From Flammeovirga pacifica (GTDB lineage: Bacteria > Bacteroidota > Bacteroidia > Cytophagales > Flammeovirgaceae): 64,000 nt of DNA. The stretch spans positions 1,007,756 to 1,071,755 of the forward strand of contig NZ_JRYR02000002.1 of NCBI RefSeq assembly GCF_000807855.2, given 5' to 3'. Positions 29,051 through 38,229 of the stretch are shown piece after piece; the first letter of the stretch is position 1, and each line of letters starts with the position of its first letter. A model generated the notes under the pieces. That model saw only the letters and a list, made by a program, of their open reading frames with translations, was not told where the DNA came from and ran no database searches. Both the position numbers and the translations under genes were made by a program.

Positions 29051-31399
29051 ATGACTAACGACAACAAAATACAGCAACTCGAATTTAAAATAAATCAATT
29101 AGCGACTAAACAAGAAACATTTAATCGTGAAATAAATGATTTAAAATTCGAATTAAAAGCTCTAAAAAGTAACCTTCAACCCACTACGGAAAAGGGAATA
29201 ACTCCTCCTGTTACGGAAAAGAAGCAAGAAGATATTTTTCAAGAGATCTTGGACATGGATGTGAAGCCAAAAGCGGAACAACCTGTTGTAGCTGCCACTT
29301 CGACTAAAAAGGTAGTGAAGGAGAAAAAACCAAGAGAAAAATCTGACTTTGAAAGATTTATTGGAGAGAACCTCATCAATAAAATCGGTATCCTTATTAC
29401 CATTATTGGTGTGGCTATTGGTGCCAAATACTCTATTGATAATAATCTTATTAGTCCACTGACTAGAATAATTCTAGGATATATGACTGCCTTAGGGTTA
29501 ATGGGCTTTGGGATGAAGTTGAAAAAGAATTATCTCAACTTTAGTGCGGTCTTAGTCAGTGGTGCAATGGCCATTATGTATTTCATTACTTTTGCCGCCT
29601 ACAGTTTTTATGACTTAATTCCACAAATGGTCACTTTTGCTTTAATGCTATTATTTACTGTATTCACAGTGGTTGCTGCATTAAATTATAATAAACAAGT
29701 TATTGCCATCATTGGATTAGTGGGTGCGTATGCCTTGCCTTATTTATTAAGTAGCGGTACAGGAAATGTCTCTATTTTATTCTCTTATATTGCCATGATC
29801 AATATTGGGATTTTGGTGATATCCTTCAAAAAGTTATGGAAACTTCTGTACTACACCACCTTCTTTTTAACGAACTTGATATTTAGTACATGGTATGCAT
29901 TTGCTTATAGCAGTTCTAAAGATTTCGGTATTGCCTTCCTGTTCTTATTTGTCTTTTTCGTTATTTTCTATGTGACTTCCCTTGCTTATAAATTAATCAA
30001 CAAGGAAAAATTAGAGAAAGTAAATATCACTATTTTATTAAGTAATGCGTTTATCTTTTTTGGAATTGGCTTGAGCTTATTAGATGGTAATCGTGCAACA
30101 TCAGATTATTTAGGCGTCTTTACCCTATTTAATGCATTATTACATGCTTCTGTGGCATTCTATATTTATAAAAAGCAATATGTAGAAAAGTCACTACTTA
30201 AGTTAATAGCTGGTTTAGTTTTGATTTTTGCTACCATTACATTCCCTATTCAATTGGATGGAGAATGGGTTACTTTATTCTGGACAGGTGAAGCTGTTCT
30301 TTTATTTTGGTTGGGTAGAAAAATGCAAATTTCTTACTTAGAGAAGTTTTCTCATCCTCTCATTTTCTTATCATTTATTAGTTTGATAATGGATTGGGAC
30401 GATTCTTATTTAGGTTGGAATCAATCTTTTACTCAGTTTATCAATATTCACTTTTTCACCAATTTGTTCTTTGTCATATGCTTTGGGTTTATGACTTATT
30501 TGATGAAATCACAGAGCAAAACTACTCTTACAGAGAAAGCATTTTTAAATAAAATAATTTCGAATGTGATCCCTGGGTTTACGCTATTTGTATTGTTCTT
30601 TACTTTTTCTTTAGAATTGAATTATTATTTTGATCTTCAGTATTCGGCTTCTTCTATTAAATTGCCTGCTGAAGAAAATATGTCTTGGAAACCTTCTGTA
30701 CACAACCACAACATCAGAACACTTGCTGGAGTTTGGAATTATATTTATACTTTCCTTTTCTTATCAGTTTTAAGTCTACTGAATAGTTACAAACTTAAAG
30801 ACAAAAAGTTAAGTCGTGTTTCTTTAGTGCTTATTGGTTTTAGTATCATCTCTTTCCTATTCCATGGTTTATACATAATCAGTGAATTAAGAGAAAATTA
30901 TATCCTTAGAGAAGAATCAGAGTATTACATTATTTCTAATTTTAATATTGTCATACGTTATATTTCATTTGTATTTTTAGGATTAATACTCTTTGCAGGT
31001 CATCAATTACTGATAAAAGGGTTATTCTCTGAAAAAATGAAGCTTTTCGGAAATGCTTTTCTTCATGTCACCATTTTGTGGATACTTAGTAGTGAATTGA
31101 TTCACTGGATGGACTTAGCAGAATCTACTCAATCGTATAAACTAGGGTTAAGTATTCTGTGGGGAGTATATGCACTATTCTTAATTAGTTTAGGTATTGG
31201 AAGAAATCAAAAACACCTTCGATTAGGAGCTATGTTTTTATTCGGTTTCACCCTTTTAAAACTTTTCTTCTACGATATCATTCATCTAGATACCATTGCT
31301 AAGACCATTGTATTTGTGTCTTTAGGTATTTTACTTTTGATCATCTCATTCTTGTACAACAAATTCAAACATAAAATAACTGATGAAAACCCTTCATAA
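29051..31399 (+). CDS. DUF2339 polytopic membrane protein
   Basis: A 782-residue protein. Residues 5-40 form a heptad-patterned coiled coil, then a Lys/Glu/Pro linker to about residue 95. The conserved DUF2339 entry motif (FERFIGENLINKIGILITIIGVAIG) follows at about 97-125. From there to the end are some twenty hydrophobic helices. DUF2339 proteins are widespread inner-membrane proteins of unknown function. The downstream gene overlaps this one by 17 bp, so the two are translationally coupled. In Proteobacteria DUF2339 genes are followed by DUF3999 genes, and the same order is seen here. Confidence 0.88.
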   Translation: MTNDNKIQQLEFKINQLATKQETFNREINDLKFELKALKSNLQPTTEKGITPPVTEKKQEDIFQEILDMDVKPKAEQPVVAATSTKKVVKEKKPREKSDFERFIGENLINKIGILITIIGVAIGAKYSIDNNLISPLTRIILGYMTALGLMGFGMKLKKNYLNFSAVLVSGAMAIMYFITFAAYSFYDLIPQMVTFALMLLFTVFTVVAALNYNKQVIAIIGLVGAYALPYLLSSGTGNVSILFSYIAMINIGILVISFKKLWKLLYYTTFFLTNLIFSTWYAFAYSSSKDFGIAFLFLFVFFVIFYVTSLAYKLINKEKLEKVNITILLSNAFIFFGIGLSLLDGNRATSDYLGVFTLFNALLHASVAFYIYKKQYVEKSLLKLIAGLVLIFATITFPIQLDGEWVTLFWTGEAVLLFWLGRKMQISYLEKFSHPLIFLSFISLIMDWDDSYLGWNQSFTQFINIHFFTNLFFVICFGFMTYLMKSQSKTTLTEKAFLNKIISNVIPGFTLFVLFFTFSLELNYYFDLQYSASSIKLPAEENMSWKPSVHNHNIRTLAGVWNYIYTFLFLSVLSLLNSYKLKDKKLSRVSLVLIGFSIISFLFHGLYIISELRENYILREESEYYIISNFNIVIRYISFVFLGLILFAGHQLLIKGLFSEKMKLFGNAFLHVTILWILSSELIHWMDLAESTQSYKLGLSILWGVYALFLISLGIGRNQKHLRLGAMFLFGFTLLKLFFYDIIHLDTIAKTIVFVSLGILLLIISFLYNKFKHKITDENPS

Positions 31400-32618
31400 A
31401 ACCATAGCTATTCTATTGTATATCATCAGTTTCTTTGGTTACAGTCAGACGGTTGATCAATTTGATTATAAAAGTGATTTGAATGGTATCCAAGATCAAT
31501 GGCATACCATAGAATTGACAGATCATATCATTGGTCAATGCAATCAGAGATTATCTGATATAAGAGTGTTTGGTATTACCGCCTCGAACGATACTATTAT
31601 CGCACCCTATATTTTAGACTTTCAGCCTAAAAAAGTAACCACAAAAGAGGTAGAATTTAAGCAGATCAACTCTGTACAAAATAGTAAAGGGTATTACTAT
31701 ACTTTTGCATTATCTAATCAAGAAGCTATCAATCAAATTCAATTGGTTTTTGGCATAGATAATTTTGATTGGAAAGTAGCTTTAGAAGGAAGTCAAAATC
31801 AGAAAGAATGGTATACTATTGTAAAAGATTATCGATTGTTATCCATCAAAAATGATCATATGGATTATCAATTTACAGACTTAAATTTCCCTTCTTCTAA
31901 TTACCCTTATTTCCGATTAAAAATTGAAAGTAAAGAGAAGCCTCAACTTACTTCAGCTAAAATCACTCAAAAGATAGTAGATGAAGGGAATATCAAGAAC
32001 TATACGCCTCAGCATTTTCAAGTCAATGAAATTAAAAAGCAAAATACCTCTGAGATTGAAGTTGATTTTGGTAAAAAAGTGAGGATTAATCATCTTAAAT
32101 TCACTTTCAATAATACTTTTGATTTTTACAGAAATGCATCCATTAAATATTTAGCTGATAGTGTTAAAACAGAAAAAGGTTGGAAATACTCTTACGTTAG
32201 ATTAAAAAACTACACTTTTAATTCTGTAGATAAAAATGAGGTAAACTTCAAAAGTACTACGATTCAGAAATTAAAAATTGAGATCTACAATAGACAAAAT
32301 CAACCTTTGACTATCGGAAGTATTCAAGCAGAAGGAAATCGATATTCCTTACTTACTCGCTTTACAGAAGAGGCCAAGTATTTTATCGCTTACGATGGAC
32401 TTAAGGTCTATGCAGTAGATTATGATATCAAACATTTTAGGAAGAATATTCCTGAAAACTTATCAAAATTAACGCTAAGTACTCCTATCAAAATTAAGAA
32501 AGTAGAAAAGGAAAAAGAAGCCCCTCTATTTGAAAATGAAATGTGGCTTTGGGCAATCATGCTTATTATGGTTGTTGTTTTGGGAGGCTTTGCAGTAAAA
32601 ATGATGAAAGCAGAGTAA
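31383..32618 (+). CDS. DUF3999-like single-pass exported protein, partner of DUF2339
   Basis: A 411-residue protein. A signal peptide (about 1-21, FFGYSQ) leads an exported domain rich in beta strands with discoidin-like segments (residues about 25-360). A single membrane helix near the C-terminus (about 388-408) leaves a short charged tail. The layout and gene order match DUF3999, the usual partner of DUF2339, though sequence similarity cannot be measured here. The start overlaps the DUF2339 stop (17 bp). The pair may form a membrane complex; its substrate is unknown. Confidence 0.68.
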   Translation: MKTLHKTIAILLYIISFFGYSQTVDQFDYKSDLNGIQDQWHTIELTDHIIGQCNQRLSDIRVFGITASNDTIIAPYILDFQPKKVTTKEVEFKQINSVQNSKGYYYTFALSNQEAINQIQLVFGIDNFDWKVALEGSQNQKEWYTIVKDYRLLSIKNDHMDYQFTDLNFPSSNYPYFRLKIESKEKPQLTSAKITQKIVDEGNIKNYTPQHFQVNEIKKQNTSEIEVDFGKKVRINHLKFTFNNTFDFYRNASIKYLADSVKTEKGWKYSYVRLKNYTFNSVDKNEVNFKSTTIQKLKIEIYNRQNQPLTIGSIQAEGNRYSLLTRFTEEAKYFIAYDGLKVYAVDYDIKHFRKNIPENLSKLTLSTPIKIKKVEKEKEAPLFENEMWLWAIMLIMVVVLGGFAVKMMKAE

Positions 32619-32633
32619 TTCTGTTTAAAAAGC

Positions 32634-32669
32634 AAAAGGTTGCCTCATTAATACATGGGGCAACCTTTG
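32634..32669. terminator. Bidirectional hairpin terminator
   Basis: AAAGGTTGCC (32635-32644) pairs with GGCAACCTTT (32659-32668), with A and T runs around. It lies between the DUF3999-like gene and the convergent lutC. Confidence 0.75.
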
Positions 32670-32711
32670 TTATTTATATAAATGATAGTTTAAAATAATC
32701 TATCCACTTAA

Positions 32712-33281
32712 TTATTTTTGAATATATACGATAAGTGATTTTGCACCATGTGCTCCTTTCACTAAAGATTGTTCAATATCAGCTGTTTTTGATGGACCTG
32801 AAATGAAAACACCATACCCATGATCTTGTGGTTTGATATAAGTATAGGCTTCATGCATGTTCCAAACTATTTTGTGATAAGGCAACACAATCAATAAATG
32901 AGAGGCAATGGCGGTTAAAGATCGGTGTTTTAAATCCTCTCCATTCACCCAAATAGCTCCATTTTCTGCCACTCCTAATTGACCTTCTATCACTGATAAG
33001 TTCAAATTGGCCATCTCATCCTTATTTACTGTTAGATCATCTGCACCTAAATCAGGAATAGAAGAATAGACCTTGCCATCTTGTTGTTTTTCTTTAATGA
33101 TATCCTTTAATTGATCGTCATTATCACTAACAATCACTTCTACCCCAAGGGTATTTAGCATCTCAAAAAAGAACGCATGTTTATCTTCAGAAAGGCCTTC
33201 AAAAATGGGTGTAATAGGAAGTTCTTTAGAAGGTAAATTGATTCCTTCAATGGCTGATAATATTTTCTCTCTACTTGTCAT
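32712..33281 (-). CDS. lutC: Lactate utilization protein C (LUD domain)
   Basis: 189 residues from the ATG ending at 33281 (MTSREKILSAI), the usual LutC start; the longer upstream frame overlaps lutB. It is a single LUD domain, with the conserved GVAENGAIWV and ISGPSKTADIEQSLVKGAHG segments of LutC/YkgG proteins. LutC works with LutA and LutB in a cytoplasmic iron-sulfur complex that oxidises L-lactate to pyruvate. The start overlaps the lutB stop by 11 bp, so the genes are translationally coupled. It is the last gene of the lutABC operon. Confidence 0.92.
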   Translation of the reverse strand: MTSREKILSAIEGINLPSKELPITPIFEGLSEDKHAFFFEMLNTLGVEVIVSDNDDQLKDIIKEKQQDGKVYSSIPDLGADDLTVNKDEMANLNLSVIEGQLGVAENGAIWVNGEDLKHRSLTAIASHLLIVLPYHKIVWNMHEAYTYIKPQDHGYGVFISGPSKTADIEQSLVKGAHGAKSLIVYIQK

Positions 33282-34653
33282 TTTTCTTCTCATTTTTTTT
33301 GAACCAATCATCAAAAGTTTCAGTCGGAACAGGAAGTTCTCTATCAATACCCCAAGCATTCAAACCATTATAGATAAAAGCACGAGGTCCTTTCAAAAAG
33401 ATATTTCCCACCTTTCCCATCAAATTAAAAAGAGAAGGGCTTCCCATAGCTTTACCTGCGAATTTCATCCCTACTTGTTTCGATTTTTCATAGTTAGTTT
33501 CTTTCATCACCAACTGTCTCCACTTATAAAGCTGAGTATGAATATCAATTTTCACAGGACAAACATCACTACATGAGCCACATAACGTAGAGGCAAATGG
33601 TAATGAACTATGTTTCTTCAAGTCTTTTCCTGGAGAGAGTATCGCGCCAATAGGACCAGGAATAGTATAGGTATAACTATGTCCTCCACTTCTTCGGTAG
33701 ATAGGGCAAGTGTTCATACAAGCACCACAACGAATACAGTTTAAAGACTTTCTAAAATCTTCGCGCCCAAGTTGTTCGGTACGACCGTTATCTACCAAGA
33801 CAATATGTAATTCTTTTCCTTCTGCTGGACGGTGGAAATGTGAACTATAGGTAGTAATTGCCTGTCCTGTAGCACTTCTTGCTAACAATCTCAGGAAAAC
33901 GCCTAAATGTTCCACCTTTGGAATTAGCTTTTCGATACCCATACAAGCAATGTGTACCGGAGCAAGATTGGCTCCCATATCTACATTTCCTTCATTGGTA
34001 CACACTACAAAGCCACCTGTTTCTGCAACCGCAAAATTGACTCCTGTAATGGCCGCATCAGCATTCAAGAATTTCTCTCTTAAATGTGTTCTTGCAGCTC
34101 TTGTTAAGTAGGTAGGATCAGAGGCTCCTTTTTCGGTATTCAAGTGTTCATGAAACAACTCACCTACTTCTTCTTTTTTCTTGTGTATGGCAGGCAATAC
34201 AATATGACTAGGATGCTCATTGGCCAATTGTACAATTCGCTCACCTAAATCTGTATCTACTACCTCAATACCTCTATCGTTTAGGAAAGGGTTTAAACCA
34301 CATTCCTCCGTAAGCATCGATTTACTTTTAACGACATTCTTTACCTTATGTTTTTCTAAGATAGAATGCACAATTTGATTGTGTTCTGCTGCATCTTTTG
34401 CCCAATGTACATGAACGCCATTGGCTTTAGCATTTTCTTCAAACTGTTCTAAATATTTATTTAAATGAGATAATGAATGTGCTTTTACCTGAGAAGCAAT
34501 TTCTCTTAATTCTTCCCATTCTGGAATAGAATGAGCCGATATATCTCTTTTTTCTCGAACGAACCAAAGTGCCTTATCATGCCAAGTTACACGATCAGGA
34601 TTTTTATTAAATTCCTTTGCCCCTTCTTGATGTGTTTTATATTGCGTCGACAT
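33271..34653 (-). CDS. lutB: Lactate utilization iron-sulfur protein B
   Basis: A 460-residue protein. Residues about 70-295 are a LUD domain (GVNFAVAETGGFVVCTNEGN). Two cysteine clusters then bind 4Fe-4S centres: CIRCGACMNTCP (Cys306, 309, 312, 316) and CGSCSDVCPVKID (Cys358, 361, 365). This is the LutB/YkgF architecture. It overlaps lutA by 17 bp upstream and lutC by 11 bp downstream. Here L-lactate is expected from lactaldehyde made by the neighbouring aldolase and AldA, so this operon finishes the 6-deoxyhexose route. Confidence 0.94.
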   Translation of the reverse strand: MSTQYKTHQEGAKEFNKNPDRVTWHDKALWFVREKRDISAHSIPEWEELREIASQVKAHSLSHLNKYLEQFEENAKANGVHVHWAKDAAEHNQIVHSILEKHKVKNVVKSKSMLTEECGLNPFLNDRGIEVVDTDLGERIVQLANEHPSHIVLPAIHKKKEEVGELFHEHLNTEKGASDPTYLTRAARTHLREKFLNADAAITGVNFAVAETGGFVVCTNEGNVDMGANLAPVHIACMGIEKLIPKVEHLGVFLRLLARSATGQAITTYSSHFHRPAEGKELHIVLVDNGRTEQLGREDFRKSLNCIRCGACMNTCPIYRRSGGHSYTYTIPGPIGAILSPGKDLKKHSSLPFASTLCGSCSDVCPVKIDIHTQLYKWRQLVMKETNYEKSKQVGMKFAGKAMGSPSLFNLMGKVGNIFLKGPRAFIYNGLNAWGIDRELPVPTETFDDWFKKNEKKNDK

Positions 34654-35407
34654 GATGTTGTTTTTCGTTGGAAGCTAATGTTGAATTCGAAGCTAAAATT
34701 TCAGCAAGGTGAATTACTTTGATCGGTAATTTTTGACGTTGGATAATTCCATCCAAGTGCATCAAACAAGACATATCGCCAGAGGTAATATATTCTGCTC
34801 CCGATTGTATGTAATCGTTAATTCTGTCTTTACCCATTCTTACTGATACATCTGGCTGGGCAACACTAAACGTACCACCAAAACCACAACATTCATCTGC
34901 TCTTTGAGGCTGAACTAAAGTTACATTTTGAACTTGCTTGATCAGCTCATCTTGCTTAGAAGGGTTACAAGTCACTCTTTCAGAACACTGTCCTAAACGC
35001 ATTCCTCTTAAACCATGACAAGATTTATGTATCGCAACTTTATGAGGAAAACTACCTATAAGGTTTTCTTCGTTCACCACATCAAAAAGAAACTCTGTTA
35101 AGTCAAATACCTTGTCAAGAATAGGTTTCATGTTAGGATATAACTTCTCACCATGTTCCCTGATGTGCAATACACAACTGGCAGAAGGACCTACAACATA
35201 ATCGTAGGATTTAAAATTGTCGTAAAAAACTTTTAAAGCATCTACCCCATCTTTTTCACAACCTGCATTAGCCATTGGCTGACCGCAGCATGTTTGTCCT
35301 GATGGATAGCCTACTTCACCATATTTTTGTAATAGTTGTAACGTAGCTTTTCCCACTTCGGGGTAAAACTGATTTACATAACAGGGAATAAATAAACCAA
35401 TTTTCAT
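34637..35407 (-). CDS. lutA: Lactate utilization protein A (CCG domain)
   Basis: 256 residues from the ATG ending at 35407 (MKIGLFIPCYVNQFYPEVG); the open frame extends 18 codons further, but LutA proteins begin at this motif. Two cysteine-rich CCG domains are visible: CCGQPMANAGC near residue 45 and CCGFGGTFSV near residue 187. These resemble the cluster-binding or disulfide-reducing repeats of glycolate oxidase subunit GlcF and heterodisulfide reductase. It is the first gene of lutABC. A strong hairpin lies in its leader, downstream of the aldolase gene. Confidence 0.92.
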   Translation of the reverse strand: MKIGLFIPCYVNQFYPEVGKATLQLLQKYGEVGYPSGQTCCGQPMANAGCEKDGVDALKVFYDNFKSYDYVVGPSASCVLHIREHGEKLYPNMKPILDKVFDLTEFLFDVVNEENLIGSFPHKVAIHKSCHGLRGMRLGQCSERVTCNPSKQDELIKQVQNVTLVQPQRADECCGFGGTFSVAQPDVSVRMGKDRINDYIQSGAEYITSGDMSCLMHLDGIIQRQKLPIKVIHLAEILASNSTLASNEKQHHVDAI

Positions 35408-35434
35408 AAGTAATAATTTAAAGTTAGTGTACGA

Positions 35435-35472
35435 AAAAGTATTGCCTACAACATTCTGCAAGCAATACTTTT
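35435..35472 (-). terminator. Hairpin between aldolase and lutA
   Basis: A perfect 11-bp stem (35435-35445 with 35462-35472) with a 16-base loop is followed on the minus strand by a T run (ACTTTTTCG). It can end or attenuate transcripts from the aldolase gene before lutABC. Confidence 0.7.
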
Positions 35473-35515
35473 ACTAGATAATTAATTGAAAATAAATAAT
35501 GAGTCACACTACATA

Positions 35516-36397
35516 TTATCTTCTATTGACTACTTTGGCCTTTTTGTAATAACCGTTTTGTAGTAACTCTTCATCAGACCAGTTTGCACGCTTGTCGTAC
35601 ATTCCTAATTTCTGACGAATAGCAATCATATCTTTTGCTTTATCAAGACCTACACAAGAAATTTCTGGGCTAACTACTGTAGCTACCATCACTGTTTGAC
35701 AGATAGCTTCAACGTTTTCCATTTTCCAGTAAGCGTCTTCTAAATGACTACCCCACACAATCACACCATGATTTTCCATCAATACTGCTTGGTGATCGAT
35801 AGCTGTTTCACCGATAACTTCTGCGTTTTCTGGAGAACCTGGAGTTTCATATTTTGCCAATCCCATTTGACCTAAGAAGATATCCGCTTCAGGAATAACC
35901 CCTGTTGGAGGTACAATAGAGGCAATTGCAAATGCAGTACCGTGAGGAGGGTGTGCGTGAACACAAGCCTTAGCCGATGGCATTCTTCTCATAATAGCCA
36001 AGTGCGTTAAAGCTTCTGATGTTCTTGGTCTAAAACCAGCCTTTTGATTACCGTCTAAATCAATTAAACAGATATCTTTTGGCTTCATTAAACCTTTAGA
36101 GATCAAAGTAGGAGTACAAAGTACTAAGTTATCACCTACACGTACCGTAATGTTACCACCGTTACCGTCTGTGTAACCTCTTTCCCATAGTCTTCTACCC
36201 ACAGAACAGATATCTTTTCTAAGCTTTTTGATCGCTTTAGATTTGTAGAATAATTCTACTTCAGTTCTTGTTACTGGGTCTTGACCTTTTTCCCAGTCAA
36301 ATTCCAATTTTGGTAATTCAGGAGTGATCTTCCAGTTAGATTCTGACTTCTCCTTCTTATTAATTTTTTTCGCTTTAATTGGTGATGTTGCGTTCAT
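35516..36397 (-). CDS. Class II aldolase, probable L-rhamnulose- or L-fuculose-1-phosphate aldolase
   Basis: A 293-residue class II aldolase/adducin-family enzyme with a 55-residue N-terminal extension rich in Lys. The zinc-binding HAHPPH motif is at about residues 142-147, and GGNITVRVGD and MENHGVIVWG are typical. Such enzymes split rhamnulose-1-P or fuculose-1-P into dihydroxyacetone phosphate and L-lactaldehyde. The divergent neighbour is lactaldehyde dehydrogenase AldA and the downstream genes are lutABC. The presence of rhaM and GH78 in the same window favours rhamnose (RhaD-like role), but fucose is possible. Confidence 0.82.
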   Translation of the reverse strand: MNATSPIKAKKINKKEKSESNWKITPELPKLEFDWEKGQDPVTRTEVELFYKSKAIKKLRKDICSVGRRLWERGYTDGNGGNITVRVGDNLVLCTPTLISKGLMKPKDICLIDLDGNQKAGFRPRTSEALTHLAIMRRMPSAKACVHAHPPHGTAFAIASIVPPTGVIPEADIFLGQMGLAKYETPGSPENAEVIGETAIDHQAVLMENHGVIVWGSHLEDAYWKMENVEAICQTVMVATVVSPEISCVGLDKAKDMIAIRQKLGMYDKRANWSDEELLQNGYYKKAKVVNRR

Positions 36398-36480
36398 TTC
36401 TTTATATGTTTATTTTTTTCATTTCTTAATTAAATATCACATTACAAACATAAAAGATCTCATTTCTAATAGTATCCTTG

Positions 36481-36507
36481 GGTTTCCTGATGTATATACA
36501 GGAAACC
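36481..36507. promoter_or_regulatory. 27-bp palindrome, candidate operator for aldolase-lut and aldA
   Basis: GGTTTCCTG (36481-36489) is the exact reverse complement of CAGGAAACC (36499-36507), with nine bases between. A palindromic TGTATATACA overlaps the centre (36491-36500). It sits in the 205-bp divergent region (36398-36602) between the aldolase and aldA genes. There is no T run and no need for a terminator between divergent genes, so a regulator-binding site is the best reading. The regulator is not identified. Confidence 0.55.
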
Positions 36508-36602
36508 ACAGGAAATTAACCTGAAACTATAATTGTAGATTGCACACATATCCTGAAATGGAACATCCAAAAAAAATAACATTACAATTATAATATAACA
36601 CT

Positions 36603-38069
36603 ATGACAGATTTTGCAACATCAGTTGGAACAGAAGTAAAAACGTACCAACAATTTATCGCAGGTTCTTTTTCTAGTACTACAGAACATATTGAAGTACT
36701 TAACCCATGTACAGAAGAAATCATCGCTTTAGCACCAAGAGGAACTAAAGATGATGCTGACAGAGCTGTATCTGCAGCAAAAGCTGCTCAAACAGATTGG
36801 GGTTTACTACCTGCTGTTGAAAGAGCTGAATATTTAAAGAAAATGGCTCAAGTCATTAGAGAAAACCGTGTTTTTCTTGCAGAAACACTATCTACTGAAC
36901 AAGCTAAAGTAATGGGATTGGCGCAAGTTGAAATTGATGTCACTGCTGTTTATTTTGATTACTATGCGGGTATGGCTCGTACTTACGAAGGTGAAGTAAT
37001 TAATAGTGATCGCCCAGGTGAGCAAATGATGTTACACAAATTACCTATCGGTATTGCTGTAGGTATTTGTCCTTGGAACTTCCCATTCTTTGTAATGGCA
37101 CGTAAAATTGCTCCATCTTTATTAACAGGTAATGCTTGTGTTGTAAAGGTGAGTGAGGAAACTCCAATGGTATGTCTTGAATTTGCTCGATTAATCGAAA
37201 ATATTGGTTTACCTGCTGGTATTCTAAGTATCGTAACTGGCTACGGACATGAAATCGGACAAGCTTTATCTGAAAATCCTGATGTAGGTATTATCAGTTT
37301 AACTGGTTCTGTTGGTGCAGGACATAAAGTGATGGAAGCTGCAGCGAAAAATATCACTAAAGTTTCTCTAGAATTAGGAGGTAAAGCACCTGCTATTGTT
37401 TGTAAAGATGCTGATTTAGATTTAGCTGTAAAAGCAATTGTTTCTTCAAGAATCATCTACAGTGGTCAAGTTTGTAACTGTGCGGAGAGAGTATATGTAG
37501 AAGAAGAAGTATATGATGAATTCATGACTAAACTTCTACCTGCAATGAAAGCAGTACGTGTTGGTGACGCAAGAACTGACGATAAAGCAGATATGAGTGC
37601 TCAGATTAATAAAACACAATTAATGAAAGTAGATAGCATGGTAAAACGTGCCGTTGAACAAGGTGGTGAAGTTTTATTAGGTGGCCGTGCTTCTCAGAAG
37701 TTTAATAAAGGATATTATTATGAGCCAACAGTAATTGCTAATGTTGAGCAACATCACGAGATCATGCAAGACGAGACATTTGGTCCTGTTCTTCCTGTAA
37801 TGAAAGTTTCATCATTTGATCAAGCTATAGATTATGCCAACGATAGTGATTATGGTTTGACATCTTCTATTTACACAAATAATATCAACAATATATTAAG
37901 AGCTACAAAAGAGCTTCTTTTTGGAGAAACTTATGTTAACCGTGAGAACTTTGAAGCTATTCAAGGATTCCACGCTGGATTCAGAAAATCTGGTATCGGT
38001 GGAGCTGATGGTAAGCATGGTTTAGAGGAGTACTTACAAACTAAAGTAATGTACATCCAACAAAACTAA
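36603..38069 (+). CDS. aldA: Lactaldehyde dehydrogenase
   Basis: A 488-residue NAD-dependent aldehyde dehydrogenase that oxidises L-lactaldehyde (and glycolaldehyde) to L-lactate. It aligns by eye with E. coli AldA through long stretches, for example YEGEVINSDRPGE, PWNFPFFVMARKIAP, SGQVCNCAERVYV, NDSDYGLTSSIYT and FGETYVNRENFEA. Catalytic residues are Cys291 and Glu257 (SLELGGK). It is transcribed away from the aldolase gene and is followed by its own terminator. Its product, lactate, is the substrate of LutABC encoded on the other strand. Confidence 0.95.
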   Translation: MTDFATSVGTEVKTYQQFIAGSFSSTTEHIEVLNPCTEEIIALAPRGTKDDADRAVSAAKAAQTDWGLLPAVERAEYLKKMAQVIRENRVFLAETLSTEQAKVMGLAQVEIDVTAVYFDYYAGMARTYEGEVINSDRPGEQMMLHKLPIGIAVGICPWNFPFFVMARKIAPSLLTGNACVVKVSEETPMVCLEFARLIENIGLPAGILSIVTGYGHEIGQALSENPDVGIISLTGSVGAGHKVMEAAAKNITKVSLELGGKAPAIVCKDADLDLAVKAIVSSRIIYSGQVCNCAERVYVEEEVYDEFMTKLLPAMKAVRVGDARTDDKADMSAQINKTQLMKVDSMVKRAVEQGGEVLLGGRASQKFNKGYYYEPTVIANVEQHHEIMQDETFGPVLPVMKVSSFDQAIDYANDSDYGLTSSIYTNNINNILRATKELLFGETYVNRENFEAIQGFHAGFRKSGIGGADGKHGLEEYLQTKVMYIQQN

Positions 38070-38102
38070 AATTTGTAATTTAGTATAAACGAATATATTT
38101 TT

Positions 38103-38133
38103 AAAAGGTCAAGTATTTCACTTGGCCTTTTTT
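38103..38133 (+). terminator. Terminator of aldA
   Basis: AAAAGGTCAAGT pairs with ACTTGGCCTTTT (one G-T pair) around a short loop, followed by a T run. Confidence 0.8.
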
Positions 38134-38165
38134 AATGACTTTATTAAAAAAAGAGCAAACTAAAA

Positions 38166-38193
38166 CAGGTACCAAACAAAAGTTTGATACCTG
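38166..38193 (-). terminator. Terminator of the ornithine aminotransferase gene
   Basis: CAGGTACCAAAC pairs with GTTTGATACCTG (one mismatch) around a four-base loop. It lies downstream of the leftward gene ending at 38230, with T-rich sequence beyond on the minus strand. Confidence 0.7.
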
Positions 38194-38229
38194 AGAATTA
38201 AATTATAAGGTGTAAACACCGTATTCACC

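Noticed and set aside
33205-33576. 123-codon plus-strand frame over the lutC/lutB junction
   Set aside because: It is antisense to two well supported overlapping genes; composition is Phe/Ser/Ile rich as expected of a shadow frame.
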